This document shows positions 9,377 through 17,905 of a DNA stretch of 36,416 bases, in pieces; the stretch's first letter is position 1, and every line of letters begins with the position of its first letter. Under the pieces are notes generated by a model. That model was not told where the DNA came from and made no database searches. It was given only the letters and a program-made list of their open reading frames with translations. Source of the stretch: an uncultured Granulosicoccaceae bacterium. Lineage in GTDB: Bacteria > Pseudomonadota > Gammaproteobacteria > Granulosicoccales > Granulosicoccaceae. A program made the position numbers and the translations under genes. The DNA lies in contig CALISD010000099.1 in the NCBI GenBank assembly GCA_938041955.1, forward strand, positions 1 to 36,416. The letters are read 5' to 3'.

Positions 9377-10038
9377 CCCGGCCGGCGGGAGATCTGCTTT
9401 TTCAGGTGTAGTTGCCCGGTCTCTATGACATAGTGGCTGTCTGCGATGGCTTCGCAATCTCGGAGGTCGTGGGTCACCATCAAAATAGCACGCTGCTGTT
9501 CCGTAGCGAGATGTCGTACCAGCGCCAGCATAGAGTGCCTTGTTTGTTGATCTAGAGCGCTGAACGGTTCGTCAAGCAGTATCACCCGGGACTGTCGTAA
9601 TATTGCCCGCGCAATTGCCACGCGCTGTTGTTGTCCTCCGGATAATTGGCTTACACGAGTGTGCGCATAATCTGACAGCTCTACAGCCTCGAGCGCTTCT
9701 TTCGCACGCTCAACGTCCTTGCCGTGTTTTGGGATTTTCGGGTTAATCCCTACCACTACATTGTCTATTGCGTTTCTGTGTTCAAACAAGTTGTTATTCT
9801 GAAACACAGTAGTGACTGGTCTTTCGTCTGGTGCCAGTGATGTGAAGTTTTGATCAGCCCAGTAGAGTGCACCTTTTGTGGGAATCAGAAATCCTGCGAT
9901 CAAATCGAGCAAGGTTGATTTACCACTACCTGATCGCCCGCTGACACAGGCAATAGTCCCGGCGTCAATGTGCATTGAAAAGTCATAACGCTCGCTGTCA
10001 ACGCTGTATTGGAACTGGACTGAGTCAAGTTTTAGCAT
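9373..10038 (-). CDS. thiQ: Thiamine ABC transporter ATPase
   Basis: ATP-binding subunit of the thiamine/TPP importer, 221 residues, a short ABC ATPase as usual for ThiQ. All working motifs are present: Walker A GRSGSGKST (34-42), Q-loop Gln80, signature LSGGQ (132-136), Walker B VILLDE with Glu157, and switch His190. It is the last gene of thiB-thiP-thiQ and its start overlaps the end of thiP by 14 bases, which suggests translational coupling. Its 3' end overlaps the convergent MFS gene. The thiamine assignment rests on the operon and its riboswitch rather than on this subunit alone. Confidence 0.92.
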   Translation of the reverse strand: MLKLDSVQFQYSVDSERYDFSMHIDAGTIACVSGRSGSGKSTLLDLIAGFLIPTKGALYWADQNFTSLAPDERPVTTVFQNNNLFEHRNAIDNVVVGINPKIPKHGKDVERAKEALEAVELSDYAHTRVSQLSGGQQQRVAIARAILRQSRVILLDEPFSALDQQTRHSMLALVRHLATEQQRAILMVTHDLRDCEAIADSHYVIETGQLHLKKQISRRPG

Positions 10039-11629
10039 GATGATCTGCGTCTCGACGGCTGTTGATCATAGGTAGCAATAAAAATACGGTGAGCGTGATG
10101 CAGAGCATGACCAACGCAATCCCCGCCGCTTCATCTGTGCGGTATGAGCCCATCTTCTGATATAGCAACCAGGGCAGGGTGACGAAATCCTGATTGCCGA
10201 ACAAAGCAATAATACCGAGATCTCCAAGAGACATGCAAAAAGCCAGGCTCGCAACGTAAGTGAGTTCTGGTCGTAACAAGTGTGACTCAATCAACCTCCA
10301 TCGTGCCCACTTTTTTATGCCTAATGAGAATGCCAGTTTATCGTATCGGTTGGCCGCTTTGATCATTGCCGGTGCCAGCGTACCAATCGCAAACGGCAAT
10401 ACCATTAATACATTTGAAGTGAGCAGGGCGACGAGTGCCCAAACAGTATGATCACCACCGATGGTTCGAGCCAGCAGGAAAAAGCCCAGGCCAAGCACCA
10501 ATGAAGGTACAGCCAGATAGAGTGTCGATGAGAAGCTTAACAGCCGCAACACGAATCGTGAGGTATTGTGCTTCCCCAGGCGCTGTTCTGTCGCGAGCGT
10601 CGCGAACGAGATTGCCAGCAGGGTACTGATTAACAACACCAGCAAGGTAGATAGTGTCGCGATCAGTAAACTTGTTATTGTTGCGCGTTGGAAGTACGGG
10701 TCAGTGAGTATTGCGCGATAGTCTGCCGCTATTCCGTCGATCAGCACAGCGACAAGGGGTAGTGCGAATGCCAGGCCGAATAGTGCAATTATGGCTGCTT
10801 GAAGTAAGCTGACAAACAAAGAGTCGGACCAGGGTTGAGGTTTAACGTTTGCTGTGGCGATTAACTTGTTGTCTTTACCGAATCGAGCGCCGATCACTAC
10901 CAATGTTGCACAAATAGCGAGCTGCGTTAAAGCCAGACCCAGCGCCCGTCCCAGATTGAAATCCAGTTTTATGGCCTCGTAGATGGACACCTCCAGCGTG
11001 TTGAATTTAGGTGAGCCACCAAGTATTAATACAATAGAAAATGAGGTAAAGCAGAGCAAAAAAATGGTGATAGCAAGGGTGGGAATAGTGCTTGAAACAG
11101 CAGGTAACTCAATCATCTTAAAACGTTGCCAGGCGTTTAAGCCCAGGCTTCGGGTAAGTTTAACCTGCTCGGTCGGGATAGATTCAAACCGGCTGAGTAG
11201 TGTTCGTGCAACATAGGAGGCATTAAAATAACAATGCGCTATGACAATTCCAGCCAGGCCGAAGATAATCGGCTCATGAGTGGGTAGGTTGAGGTGTTCC
11301 AGTGCATCGTTTACCCAGCCTGACCTTCCAAGCAGGCTGACGATGCCCAGAATAACGACGATCGTAGGTAGTACCAGTGCAGATGATAACAATGCGATGT
11401 ATAAACTGCGCCCTGCAAATTGTTTGCGATGGCTCAGAGCCCAGCAAAGTGTGAGGCCTATTGCTAAAGAGAGAATGGTGGATAGGCTGGCTTGTAATGT
11501 GGTCCAGCCGATAGTCTTGATAATCCTTGGGCCAACACTTAAGGTGCTGGCTGTAGGGTGTGCTGCCAGCTGAAAAAATAAAACCACAGCCAGTGTGAGT
11601 AGCAGGCAAGCTATAATCAGGCCGGGCAA
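10025..11629 (-). CDS. thiP: Thiamine ABC transporter permease
   Basis: Inner-membrane permease of the thiamine importer, 534 residues, with two fused permease halves of about six helices each as in ThiP. Each half carries an EAA-like loop that contacts ThiQ: LTRSLGLNAWQRFKMIELP in the first and KLAFSLGIKKWARWRLIES in the second. The start is uncertain. The given start is a TTG with no good ribosome-binding site. The same frame is open upstream for about 27 more codons, encoding a basic stretch that suits a cytoplasmic N-terminus, but it has no ATG, GTG or TTG. An ATG at 11709, just after thiB, opens a different frame that stops after 11 codons. A rare start codon or an early frameshift is possible. 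Confidence 0.88.
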   Translation of the reverse strand: MPGLIIACLLLTLAVVLFFQLAAHPTASTLSVGPRIIKTIGWTTLQASLSTILSLAIGLTLCWALSHRKQFAGRSLYIALLSSALVLPTIVVILGIVSLLGRSGWVNDALEHLNLPTHEPIIFGLAGIVIAHCYFNASYVARTLLSRFESIPTEQVKLTRSLGLNAWQRFKMIELPAVSSTIPTLAITIFLLCFTSFSIVLILGGSPKFNTLEVSIYEAIKLDFNLGRALGLALTQLAICATLVVIGARFGKDNKLIATANVKPQPWSDSLFVSLLQAAIIALFGLAFALPLVAVLIDGIAADYRAILTDPYFQRATITSLLIATLSTLLVLLISTLLAISFATLATEQRLGKHNTSRFVLRLLSFSSTLYLAVPSLVLGLGFFLLARTIGGDHTVWALVALLTSNVLMVLPFAIGTLAPAMIKAANRYDKLAFSLGIKKWARWRLIESHLLRPELTYVASLAFCMSLGDLGIIALFGNQDFVTLPWLLYQKMGSYRTDEAAGIALVMLCITLTVFLLLPMINSRRDADHHAKT

Positions 11630-11714
11630 TAGTGACCGGCCAAACCGTTGTACGCCACGAATAGAAGTGGTGATTATTCTTGTTCCGAGCGGGAGTTAAG
11701 AATAGCCATTTTAA

Positions 11715-12764
11715 TTAATTCCCCAGGGTTTCCACCCACTGATCAATCCATTGTGCGCGGCTTTTTTCAACTTCGATACCGTCAATGAGTAAGGTTTTTT
11801 CAGGAACGTGCAGTGAAGTAAAGCCTTCCGGCAGACCTTTCTCAGTTGAGGTGGCCGGATATACCCAGTTAGTGGTGGGGATAATATCCTGCACTGTATC
11901 TGACAACATAAATTGCATAAACTGCTTGGCCAGTTCCTGGTTTGTAGATGACTTTACGATCGCTGCTACTTCTATTTGCAAGTAGTGACCTTCATCGAAA
12001 GGGGCTGCGGCGAATCGGGTGTCTTGCTCGGCAATCTCATGGTATGCAGGGGACGTAGTGTATGACAACACCATGTCGGCTTCGTCTTTAAGGAATAGCC
12101 CGTATGCATCTGACCAGCCTTTTGTCACGGTGACTATTTTTGGGGCGAGCTGTTTCCAGATACTGTCTGCTTGCTCACCATAGGCTGCCTGAATCCACAA
12201 TAGTAAACCTAATCCCGGGGTGCTGGAGCGTGGGTCCTGAATAACGATTTTAAAATCATTAGGCAGTTCGTTTAATGTTGCAAAAGAAGTGGGTGGGGTA
12301 GGCACGTTCTCTTTGTTGTACACAAAAGAAAAGTAACTGTAGTCAAACGGCAAAAAGGTGCTGTCGCTCCATTCACCTGTGGGTAGTGTCAGTGCTGCTG
12401 TGTCTGCGCCGTGCTCTGCGAATAGCCCGGTTTCCCGTGCGGCTTCTGCAATGTTGGTATCTAGCCCGAGAATAACGTCTGCTTTTGTTTGATCGCCTTC
12501 CAGCTGGATTTTTCGCAGTGCGCCAATAGAGGAATCAGCAGCGACAAACTGAAGGTCGCAATCGCAGACTTTCTCAAAAGCTTTTTCTATACCTGGCGCA
12601 GGACCCCAGTCCGCGGCAAATGCGTCGTAAGTGTAGACGGTAAGTGTCTTACTCGCGGCGGCTGTAGCGGGGATTGATGTGACAGCAGTAGCGGCCAGCG
12701 CACAAGTCAGCACAGCGCGTCTAAAGAGAGGGGTGGTGAGTGGGGTTATCAGTGATCTGTGCAT
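11715..12764 (-). CDS. thiB: Thiamine-binding periplasmic protein
   Basis: Periplasmic thiamine/TPP-binding protein of the ABC importer, 349 residues. A signal peptide covers about residues 1-37 (basic start, hydrophobic core, ATAAA). The mature part starts with LTVYTYDAFAADWGP and continues with a KADVILGLD segment, both close to E. coli ThiB/TbpA. The ATG has GGAG about 8 bases upstream. The gene is first in thiB-thiP-thiQ and lies 62 bases after a TPP riboswitch on the same strand. That ties the operon to thiamine and indicates it is turned down when TPP is plentiful. Confidence 0.95.
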   Translation of the reverse strand: MHRSLITPLTTPLFRRAVLTCALAATAVTSIPATAAASKTLTVYTYDAFAADWGPAPGIEKAFEKVCDCDLQFVAADSSIGALRKIQLEGDQTKADVILGLDTNIAEAARETGLFAEHGADTAALTLPTGEWSDSTFLPFDYSYFSFVYNKENVPTPPTSFATLNELPNDFKIVIQDPRSSTPGLGLLLWIQAAYGEQADSIWKQLAPKIVTVTKGWSDAYGLFLKDEADMVLSYTTSPAYHEIAEQDTRFAAAPFDEGHYLQIEVAAIVKSSTNQELAKQFMQFMLSDTVQDIIPTTNWVYPATSTEKGLPEGFTSLHVPEKTLLIDGIEVEKSRAQWIDQWVETLGN

Positions 12765-12826
12765 TGTCGTCTCCGGTTACTTGATAGCAGACGCAGAACG
12801 ATGCAGAACGAGTGGTTGGCTCGGTG

Positions 12827-12906
12827 CTCACTTCCTACGCCAGCATGATCTGGTTCAGGTTCAATGGGTATTTCTCAGCAACACTTGTGTGTTACACCCC
12901 AGCGAG
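12827..12906 (-). promoter_or_regulatory. TPP riboswitch (THI element)
   Basis: Read on the minus strand, this stretch has the conserved TPP-aptamer blocks in order: GCTGGGGT, then GCTGAGA, TACCC, GAACCTGA, and GCTGGCGTAGGAA. The closing stem P1 pairs CTCGCT (12906-12901) with AGTGAG (12832-12827), six pairs with one G-U. It lies in the leader of thiB. No U-run hairpin follows, so control of translation initiation seems more likely than termination. Confidence 0.95.
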
Positions 12907-12916
12907 TAATGTGGTT

Positions 12917-12922
12917 ATCATA
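12917..12922 (-). promoter_or_regulatory. Likely -10 element of the thiBPQ promoter
   Basis: TATGAT on the minus strand matches five of six bases of the -10 consensus and would place the transcript start near 12910, a few bases before the riboswitch begins. No clear -35 is visible at 17 bases. Confidence 0.45.
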
Positions 12923-12961
12923 ACTAAACTATGTCCAGTTTCCTACTTCGCAAGCTGATTT

Positions 12962-13654
12962 ATGCCTGAAATTATACAATTTGACGATCCGGTTCTTTTG
13001 GTGGGTGGCGGTGAGCTTGCGCCTGAGTTGTTAAAACAATTTAACAATCTCCCGATGGTCGCCGCGGATGGTGGAGCCAATCATCTTCAGCGCATGGCCT
13101 GCGGAGCGCTGTTTGTGCCGGAGATTATAGTGGGTGATCTGGATTCACTTGACGACAGGGCCTATTGGGAAGGGGTGACCCGGGTAGTTGAGATAAACGA
13201 ACAAGATTCAACAGATTTTGAAAAATGCCTGTACTCCGTTGATGCGCCGTACTTCATCGCTGTGGGATTTTGCGGCCACAGGCTTGACCATACACTCGCA
13301 GCGCTTCATGCGATGCAGAAATTCTGTGGACAGAAAAGAGTGATTCTTGTCTCCAGTCACGATGTGCTGCTGGTAAGTGCTGAGCCTGTTTCGGTGCAAC
13401 TGCCGTTGCAGACGCGTGTGTCGATCTATCCGTTACCCACCGTGACATTTGACACTTCAGAGGGCTTGGAGTACCCGCTGAATGGATTGACTCTGCAGCA
13501 AGGGCAGGCAATTGGTACCTCTAACAGCAGCGTTTGCGGTCGGGTAAAGATTAATCCTGTTGCGGGCTGTGGAGTCTTTGCGCTGATATTGCCGGTGGAA
13601 TGCTTAGCGGCAGTGCGGCACCTGTATGAGGTCGCGAGCAATAGCGGTAACTGA
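12962..13654 (+). CDS. thiN: Thiamine pyrophosphokinase
   Basis: Cytoplasmic kinase that turns thiamine into thiamine pyrophosphate using ATP. The 230-residue protein has the family blocks AADGGAN (34-40), VGDLDS (57-62) with the metal-binding aspartates, and EQDSTDFEK (80-88). The C-terminal half is a beta-rich domain that helps bind thiamine. It is transcribed divergently from the riboswitch-controlled importer thiBPQ; the 197-base gap holds both promoters and the riboswitch of the other strand. Together they form a salvage route in which thiamine is imported and then activated. No riboswitch precedes this gene on its own strand. Confidence 0.93.
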   Translation: MPEIIQFDDPVLLVGGGELAPELLKQFNNLPMVAADGGANHLQRMACGALFVPEIIVGDLDSLDDRAYWEGVTRVVEINEQDSTDFEKCLYSVDAPYFIAVGFCGHRLDHTLAALHAMQKFCGQKRVILVSSHDVLLVSAEPVSVQLPLQTRVSIYPLPTVTFDTSEGLEYPLNGLTLQQGQAIGTSNSSVCGRVKINPVAGCGVFALILPVECLAAVRHLYEVASNSGN

Positions 13655-13725
13655 GTGTCGATTAATTCGCTTCGTTGTTAGTTTAATATATAGCTTGGCT
13701 TCGTCGCTTGCGTTCACTACGGTAG

Positions 13726-13743
13726 AAATGATTCGTATCATTT
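13726..13743. other. AT-rich palindrome between convergent genes
   Basis: AAATGAT and ATCATTT flank TCGT in the gap between thiN (+) and the small exported protein (-). The arms look like half of a Fur box, but the spacing is wrong and no gene starts nearby. It may be a weak terminator or transcript-end hairpin. Confidence 0.35.
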
Positions 13744-13869
13744 TCAGCGTGGAGAAAATCGACGATTAAGAATATTGGCGGATGCGCTCGGCGCTCCTGG
13801 CGTGCGACTCAATCTGTGCAGCGCATCGGCAGCTGAAAAGAACACCGCAGATGATCCAGGAAGCCCGGC

Positions 13870-14376
13870 CTAGCGGTTGAGCAATTCCAGTGGAGCTGCT
13901 TCCATCATTGAACGATAGATTTTGGCGGTAATAGTAAAGAAGGTAGATGAGGTATCAAACTCTTGCTCGATACTGCTAAATGTCACTGAGTTGGTGCTGG
14001 TGTTGATGATGTATTGCAGGTCGATACCATCAACACAACCGGCGCATTGACCTGCAGGCAGGCTCTGACGAAGCGTTGCAAAGTCTTCAGCCTCTGCGGC
14101 CATTAGCCAGCTTTGCGCGATTCCAGCGTCGATCGTAGCGGTTACTTCAACAGCCGGGGTTTGCTCTCCTGTATTTCTCGCGGCTTGCACTTTTCCATCA
14201 TCGAAAAGAGTGTGGACAGCGCAGTTGGGTCCTATACGAACACACCCCCCGGACTGTATGACCGTTAGTATTGGCAGAGGTCGGGCTTCAATTGAAGTGG
14301 TTCCCGGTTTGTCTGCTTCACAGGCTGAAGCGCACAGCAGTAGGGCTGCTGTGAGAATCATCGGCCTGAAAAGCAT
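13870..14376 (-). CDS. Small exported protein or lipoprotein, unknown function
   Basis: 168-residue exported protein that I do not recognise. The start at 14376 gives a clean signal peptide (MLFRPMILTAALLLCASAC) whose last Cys19 is a weak lipobox with Ala at -3. The longer frame from 14457 would bury that signal and overlap tctA. The mature part has a GGCVRIGPNC...DDGKV segment and a later CAGC pair, reminiscent of small secreted DUF6438-type domains, but this is not firm. It begins 4 bases after the tctA stop and is probably the fourth gene of the tct unit. A link to substrate capture is only a guess from position. Confidence 0.65.
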   Translation of the reverse strand: MLFRPMILTAALLLCASACEADKPGTTSIEARPLPILTVIQSGGCVRIGPNCAVHTLFDDGKVQAARNTGEQTPAVEVTATIDAGIAQSWLMAAEAEDFATLRQSLPAGQCAGCVDGIDLQYIINTSTNSVTFSSIEQEFDTSSTFFTITAKIYRSMMEAAPLELLNR

Positions 14377-14380
14377 GAGC

Positions 14381-15892
14381 TTAGGACTCGGTGAGCTGGG
14401 GTTTTTTCTTAAAGAAAGCGCCATATACACTGGCAAAAATAGTAATAAAGCCCGCAATCAATAGGCCGAATGCGATCGGTCTGCCCAGGAATCCGCTAAA
14501 TTCAAAGTGCAGCATTTGCATGGCTTGAGCAAAAGTTTGCTCACCGATTTTGCCTAATATCAAGCCCAGAACAATGCCTGCTACAGAGTAGCCGGAGCGG
14601 CGTAGAAAAAACCCGGCCACACCGGCAACGAACATCACTATGACATCTATAGTCAGGCCTCTCACTGCATACGCACCAACAGTTGCCAGACACAAAATCA
14701 TTGGCGCTAAATATTGGAATGGGATTCTGAGTAGATTGACGATGGTCTTAGCTTCAAGAAAGCCGACCAGTAATATAGACAGGTTAGCGAAAAACATCGC
14801 TGCAAAAACTACCCAGACCAGATCAGGGCTGTTGATAAACACCAGTGGCCCGGGTTCCATATCATGCATTTGAAAAACGCCGACCATCATGGCGGTAAGC
14901 GCACCACCCGGGAGGCCAAGAGCCAGCAGGGGAATCATGGCTGCACCGGTCGCGGCATTGTTCGCCGTTTCTGATGAGATGACACCTTCGATCCTGCCGG
15001 TGCCAAACTCGGCGCGATGTTTAGACCATCGTGCTGCTTCGTTGTAACCCATAAAGGCCGCAAGTGTTGCGCCGATGCCTGGCAGGATGCCACAGAAAAA
15101 GCCGATGAAGATAGAACGTATGACGGCAATTTTATGCATCCATAGTTCTTTAAAAGTGGGGAAGTCGACACTCAGCTTTGGCGCCTTAAAAGAGCCGGTG
15201 GCTTTCTTCTCTGCCTGCACAAAAATCTCTGAAACAGCAAAGAAGCCCAGTATGGTTGGAATAAAGTGTATGCCCGCAGCGAGGTATGGCATATCGAAAT
15301 TGTAGCGTTCAATACCACCGACAGGATCAAGACCAATAACTGCGATCATGAGTCCCGCCATGATTGACAACCAGCCTTTCCAGAAAGATTTAGCGCCTAC
15401 AGAGGCGGCTACTGCTAAGCCAAAAAATACCAGGGCAAAAATCTCCGGTGGCCCGAAGGCAGAGATGGCCCAATCAGCGATTGCTGCTGTCGCCAGCATC
15501 ATCACAATACAAGAGACTGTACCGCCAATCGCGGAGCACATGACTGCAGCCCCGACTGCTTTACCTGCTTCACCTTTCAGTGTCATAGGGTAGCCGTCAA
15601 AGGCTGTCGGCGCGTTCTCCGGCGCACCCGGGATATTGAATAAGATCGCCGTGATGGCACCGCCGTAAACGCCGGTGCAATAAATAACCGAGAACAACAT
15701 AATGCCGTGTTCAGCGCTTAAGTGTGCAGTGAAGGGCAGCAGAATCGCCGCGAGTGTAAGCATGCTTACACCCGGGATCGCGCCGAACAACATGCCGCCG
15801 ACGACGCCGCCGAAAAAAATCAGCACACCCATGGGGTCGCCGAATAGTGCAGCTGTGCCCCCGAGGAAATTATTAAATGTTTCTGCTATCAC
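14381..15892 (-). CDS. tctA: TTT transporter large permease subunit, TctA family
   Basis: Large inner-membrane subunit of a tripartite tricarboxylate transporter, 503 residues with about twelve helices. The family's repeated glycine-proline motifs are present in both halves: GAIPGVSMLTLAA near residue 37 and GILPGIGATLAAFMGYNEA in the middle. ETANNAATGAAMIPLLALGLPGG is the other strongly conserved block. These carriers use an ion gradient and a periplasmic TctC protein to import carboxylates such as citrate. Order and strand (tctC, tctB, tctA) are those of a complete system. The actual substrate cannot be read from the sequence. Confidence 0.93.
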   Translation of the reverse strand: MIAETFNNFLGGTAALFGDPMGVLIFFGGVVGGMLFGAIPGVSMLTLAAILLPFTAHLSAEHGIMLFSVIYCTGVYGGAITAILFNIPGAPENAPTAFDGYPMTLKGEAGKAVGAAVMCSAIGGTVSCIVMMLATAAIADWAISAFGPPEIFALVFFGLAVAASVGAKSFWKGWLSIMAGLMIAVIGLDPVGGIERYNFDMPYLAAGIHFIPTILGFFAVSEIFVQAEKKATGSFKAPKLSVDFPTFKELWMHKIAVIRSIFIGFFCGILPGIGATLAAFMGYNEAARWSKHRAEFGTGRIEGVISSETANNAATGAAMIPLLALGLPGGALTAMMVGVFQMHDMEPGPLVFINSPDLVWVVFAAMFFANLSILLVGFLEAKTIVNLLRIPFQYLAPMILCLATVGAYAVRGLTIDVIVMFVAGVAGFFLRRSGYSVAGIVLGLILGKIGEQTFAQAMQMLHFEFSGFLGRPIAFGLLIAGFITIFASVYGAFFKKKPQLTES

Positions 15893-15955
15893 TTAAATTA
15901 TCTATTTTCGGTTGTGGAGTAGTTCACCGCGTGGGCGCTGTTTTTACAAATATAA

Positions 15956-16657
15956 TTATTGAAACGTTTTTACCATCCAGCTGCCAAACTCATAAAATGG
16001 ACTGATGTTTCCAGTCGGTAGTCCGACATAAAGCAGTGATACGAAAAACGCCAGTAGGATGCCGTAGAGTAATGGCATGATCAAAGCCATGCGACTCACT
16101 CTTCGCTCACCCATGAGAATCATGATGCCAATAATAAAAACGGGAGCTAGCGCGTAAAAACCCATGTCTTGCATCAAAGCTGCAAAAAATATCGGTAGTG
16201 CGAGAATGGCACCGACGTGATTGCGCCAGCCGATGGCGAGGTAGGCAATTAAAAGGACTGCAGCACAAATTATTTTTAATTTTGCTACCCCTTCTTCTGG
16301 AATTGCCATCTGCTTTACCAGAAGGTCTGGCAATGTCATATAGATGAAAGGCAGTGACAGAAGAATAAAGGTGTTGAAGTACCAGCCGAGGCTGTTGAGT
16401 TCGGTGTCTTGGGCTGAGTCTTCATGGGCCGCAGCCATGGTGTTGCTTGATGCCACATTGCCATTTTTGCGTTGATCAAGTAGCTGCCCGATGGCGGCCA
16501 GCGCAATCAGTACCAATATGGTGCGGGGCCATAAGGTGGCACCATATTTATAAATTTCTATTTCGTTGTTGAACTCAAATGAATAGGCAAAGAATATTGC
16601 CACCAGTACCAGCCAGAAAGCGGCTTCGACAAGTTGGCCTTTGCTGAGCTTTCCCAT
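15956..16657 (-). CDS. tctB: TTT transporter small permease subunit, TctB family
   Basis: Small membrane subunit of the same transporter, 233 residues with four or five hydrophobic segments. TctB sequences vary greatly; assignment rests on size, topology, the early YKYGATLWPR segment and its place between tctC and tctA. It is longer than many TctB proteins because of a hydrophilic insert around residues 68-88 (NGNVASSNTMAAAHEDSAQD). It starts 104 bases downstream of the tctC stop, beyond an RNA hairpin, and ends 63 bases before tctA. Confidence 0.83.
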   Translation of the reverse strand: MGKLSKGQLVEAAFWLVLVAIFFAYSFEFNNEIEIYKYGATLWPRTILVLIALAAIGQLLDQRKNGNVASSNTMAAAHEDSAQDTELNSLGWYFNTFILLSLPFIYMTLPDLLVKQMAIPEEGVAKLKIICAAVLLIAYLAIGWRNHVGAILALPIFFAALMQDMGFYALAPVFIIGIMILMGERRVSRMALIMPLLYGILLAFFVSLLYVGLPTGNISPFYEFGSWMVKTFQ

Positions 16658-16691
16658 GAGTAACCTTGTAGTGCGATGATGCTGTTGATTT

Positions 16692-16724
16692 AATAGGCCA
16701 ATGCCGGAGCGGCATTGGCCTATT
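16692..16724 (-). other. Perfect 15-bp hairpin between tctC and tctB
   Basis: The arms at 16692-16706 and 16710-16724 are perfectly complementary with a 3-base loop. There is no U-run after the stem in the direction of transcription, so it is not a classical terminator. Such hairpins after a binding-protein gene often protect its message from 3' decay, giving more binding protein than permease. That role is inferred. Confidence 0.7.
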
Positions 16725-16761
16725 TGCTATGGTCTCTTACAACAACCAGTTAGTGGTGTTG

Positions 16762-17787
16762 TTACTTAACTTCCAAGCCCATTTCTTTATAGACATCACG
16801 ATACTGTGCAATCGTTTCAGTAATGAGTTCTTTTGAGCCTTCGGTGTCGCGGAAGCTTTCAATCAGCGTCATGAACTTGCTTTCGTTGTATGCCTGATAG
16901 CCTTCTTCACAGTATGCCTTCTGAAAAGCCCACTGCAACCATTTAACGCGATCTTCCGGTGTGCCAGCTTTGACATAGAAGCCTCTAAAGCGAAACAGAG
17001 GATCAAAATCGAGACCTGCGTCGGTTAGATCAGGAACATCTGCGAAAGCTTCTGGTGCTTCTTTCAGGATGGTCAAGATTGGCATGAACTTGTCGGCGTC
17101 CAGGAACTTACGTACGTCACCCGGTTGCTCGAATAGTGCATCGACCTGACCGCCGGCCAGTGCGCCATAACGGGGAGCGCCTTTATCAAAGGAGATCTGT
17201 TGAATTTTCATTCCCGTTGCATCGGTAATGAACTTCATTGTTACGCGTTCCATTGAGCCTTCTTTGGAAACGTTGGCAATGGTGGCTTTGCCGTCTTGCG
17301 CTTTTACCCAGGTAACGAATGAATCCCAGTCAGTAAATCTGTCTTCATCTTTACGAATATAGATTTGAGAAAACGTGATTTGCGACGTCACCAGCGGGAT
17401 CAGGGCCTCAGCAGGATTCGGCTTGCCGGAATCGAGTGCATGTGCGCTGGCCGCATCGTCTATGTGCTCAAGAACTGTGTAGCCGTCTGCAGGTGTTGCC
17501 ATGTAGGCAGTCATGCCAACAGTGCCGGAACCGCCGGGTTTGTGATCCCGGTTGATAGAAACGTTTGTCAGATCACTTACGGCTTGTGCCATCGCTTGTG
17601 CAACCTGGCCGGAACCACCAGCGGGGCCGTAGGGCACGATCATTGTCAGAGCTCTCTCAGGAAAGCCACCTGGCATTTCCATTGAAGCGGGCAGAGCATC
17701 GCTAGCGCACTCGGCAGCGGCTTGGCCTGCCACCGCAGACATTGCCAGTGCGACGGAAGTGGATAATAGGTATTTTCTTACGGTCAT
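16762..17787 (-). CDS. tctC: TTT transporter solute-binding protein, TctC/Bug family
   Basis: Periplasmic solute-binding protein, 341 residues, with a signal peptide (about 1-25, ending GQAAA-EC). The mature start has the family pattern RALTMIVPYGPAGGSGQVAQAMAQ, followed by HKPGGSGTVGMTAYMATPADGYT. Together these form the usual carboxylate-binding loops of Bug proteins. A strong GGAGG lies 5 bases before the ATG. It is the first gene of the operon. An inverted repeat 30 bases upstream may be an operator. The ligand is unknown; the glycine-rich loop differs from the PPGGSTD common in the family. Confidence 0.92.
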   Translation of the reverse strand: MTVRKYLLSTSVALAMSAVAGQAAAECASDALPASMEMPGGFPERALTMIVPYGPAGGSGQVAQAMAQAVSDLTNVSINRDHKPGGSGTVGMTAYMATPADGYTVLEHIDDAASAHALDSGKPNPAEALIPLVTSQITFSQIYIRKDEDRFTDWDSFVTWVKAQDGKATIANVSKEGSMERVTMKFITDATGMKIQQISFDKGAPRYGALAGGQVDALFEQPGDVRKFLDADKFMPILTILKEAPEAFADVPDLTDAGLDFDPLFRFRGFYVKAGTPEDRVKWLQWAFQKAYCEEGYQAYNESKFMTLIESFRDTEGSKELITETIAQYRDVYKEMGLEVK

Positions 17788-17816
17788 GTTGCCTCCAGGC
17801 GATAAAAACCAATGTC

Positions 17817-17833
17817 AGTATGTTGCACATACT
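17817..17833 (-). promoter_or_regulatory. Inverted repeat, possible operator of the tct operon
   Basis: AGTATGT-TGC-ACATACT has perfect 7-base arms and lies between the tctC ribosome-binding site and the proposed promoter. The core GT-TGC-AC resembles sites of FadR-type GntR repressors, which often control carboxylate transporters, but no regulator gene is in the window. Confidence 0.4.
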
Positions 17834-17850
17834 TTTGTTTTACCCCACCG

Positions 17851-17879
17851 ACCGTATCTGCACGGAATAGCGGTGTCAA
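17851..17879 (-). promoter_or_regulatory. Possible tctC promoter
   Basis: A perfect TTGACA (17879-17874) is followed after 17 bases by TACGGT (17856-17851), a poor -10. The weak -10 suggests an activator or a misassignment. Confidence 0.35.
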
Positions 17880-17905
17880 TTGACTAGTGTGCATTGTGCG
17901 GCGTT

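Noticed and set aside
13726..13743. Fur box resemblance of AAATGAT-TCGT-ATCATTT
   Set aside because: The arms are 4 bases apart instead of the 1 expected in the Fur 6-1-6 pattern, and the site lies between the 3' ends of two convergent genes.
13870..14457. Longer version of the small exported protein starting at 14457
   Set aside because: It would place 27 extra residues before a clean signal peptide and overlap tctA by about 77 bases.
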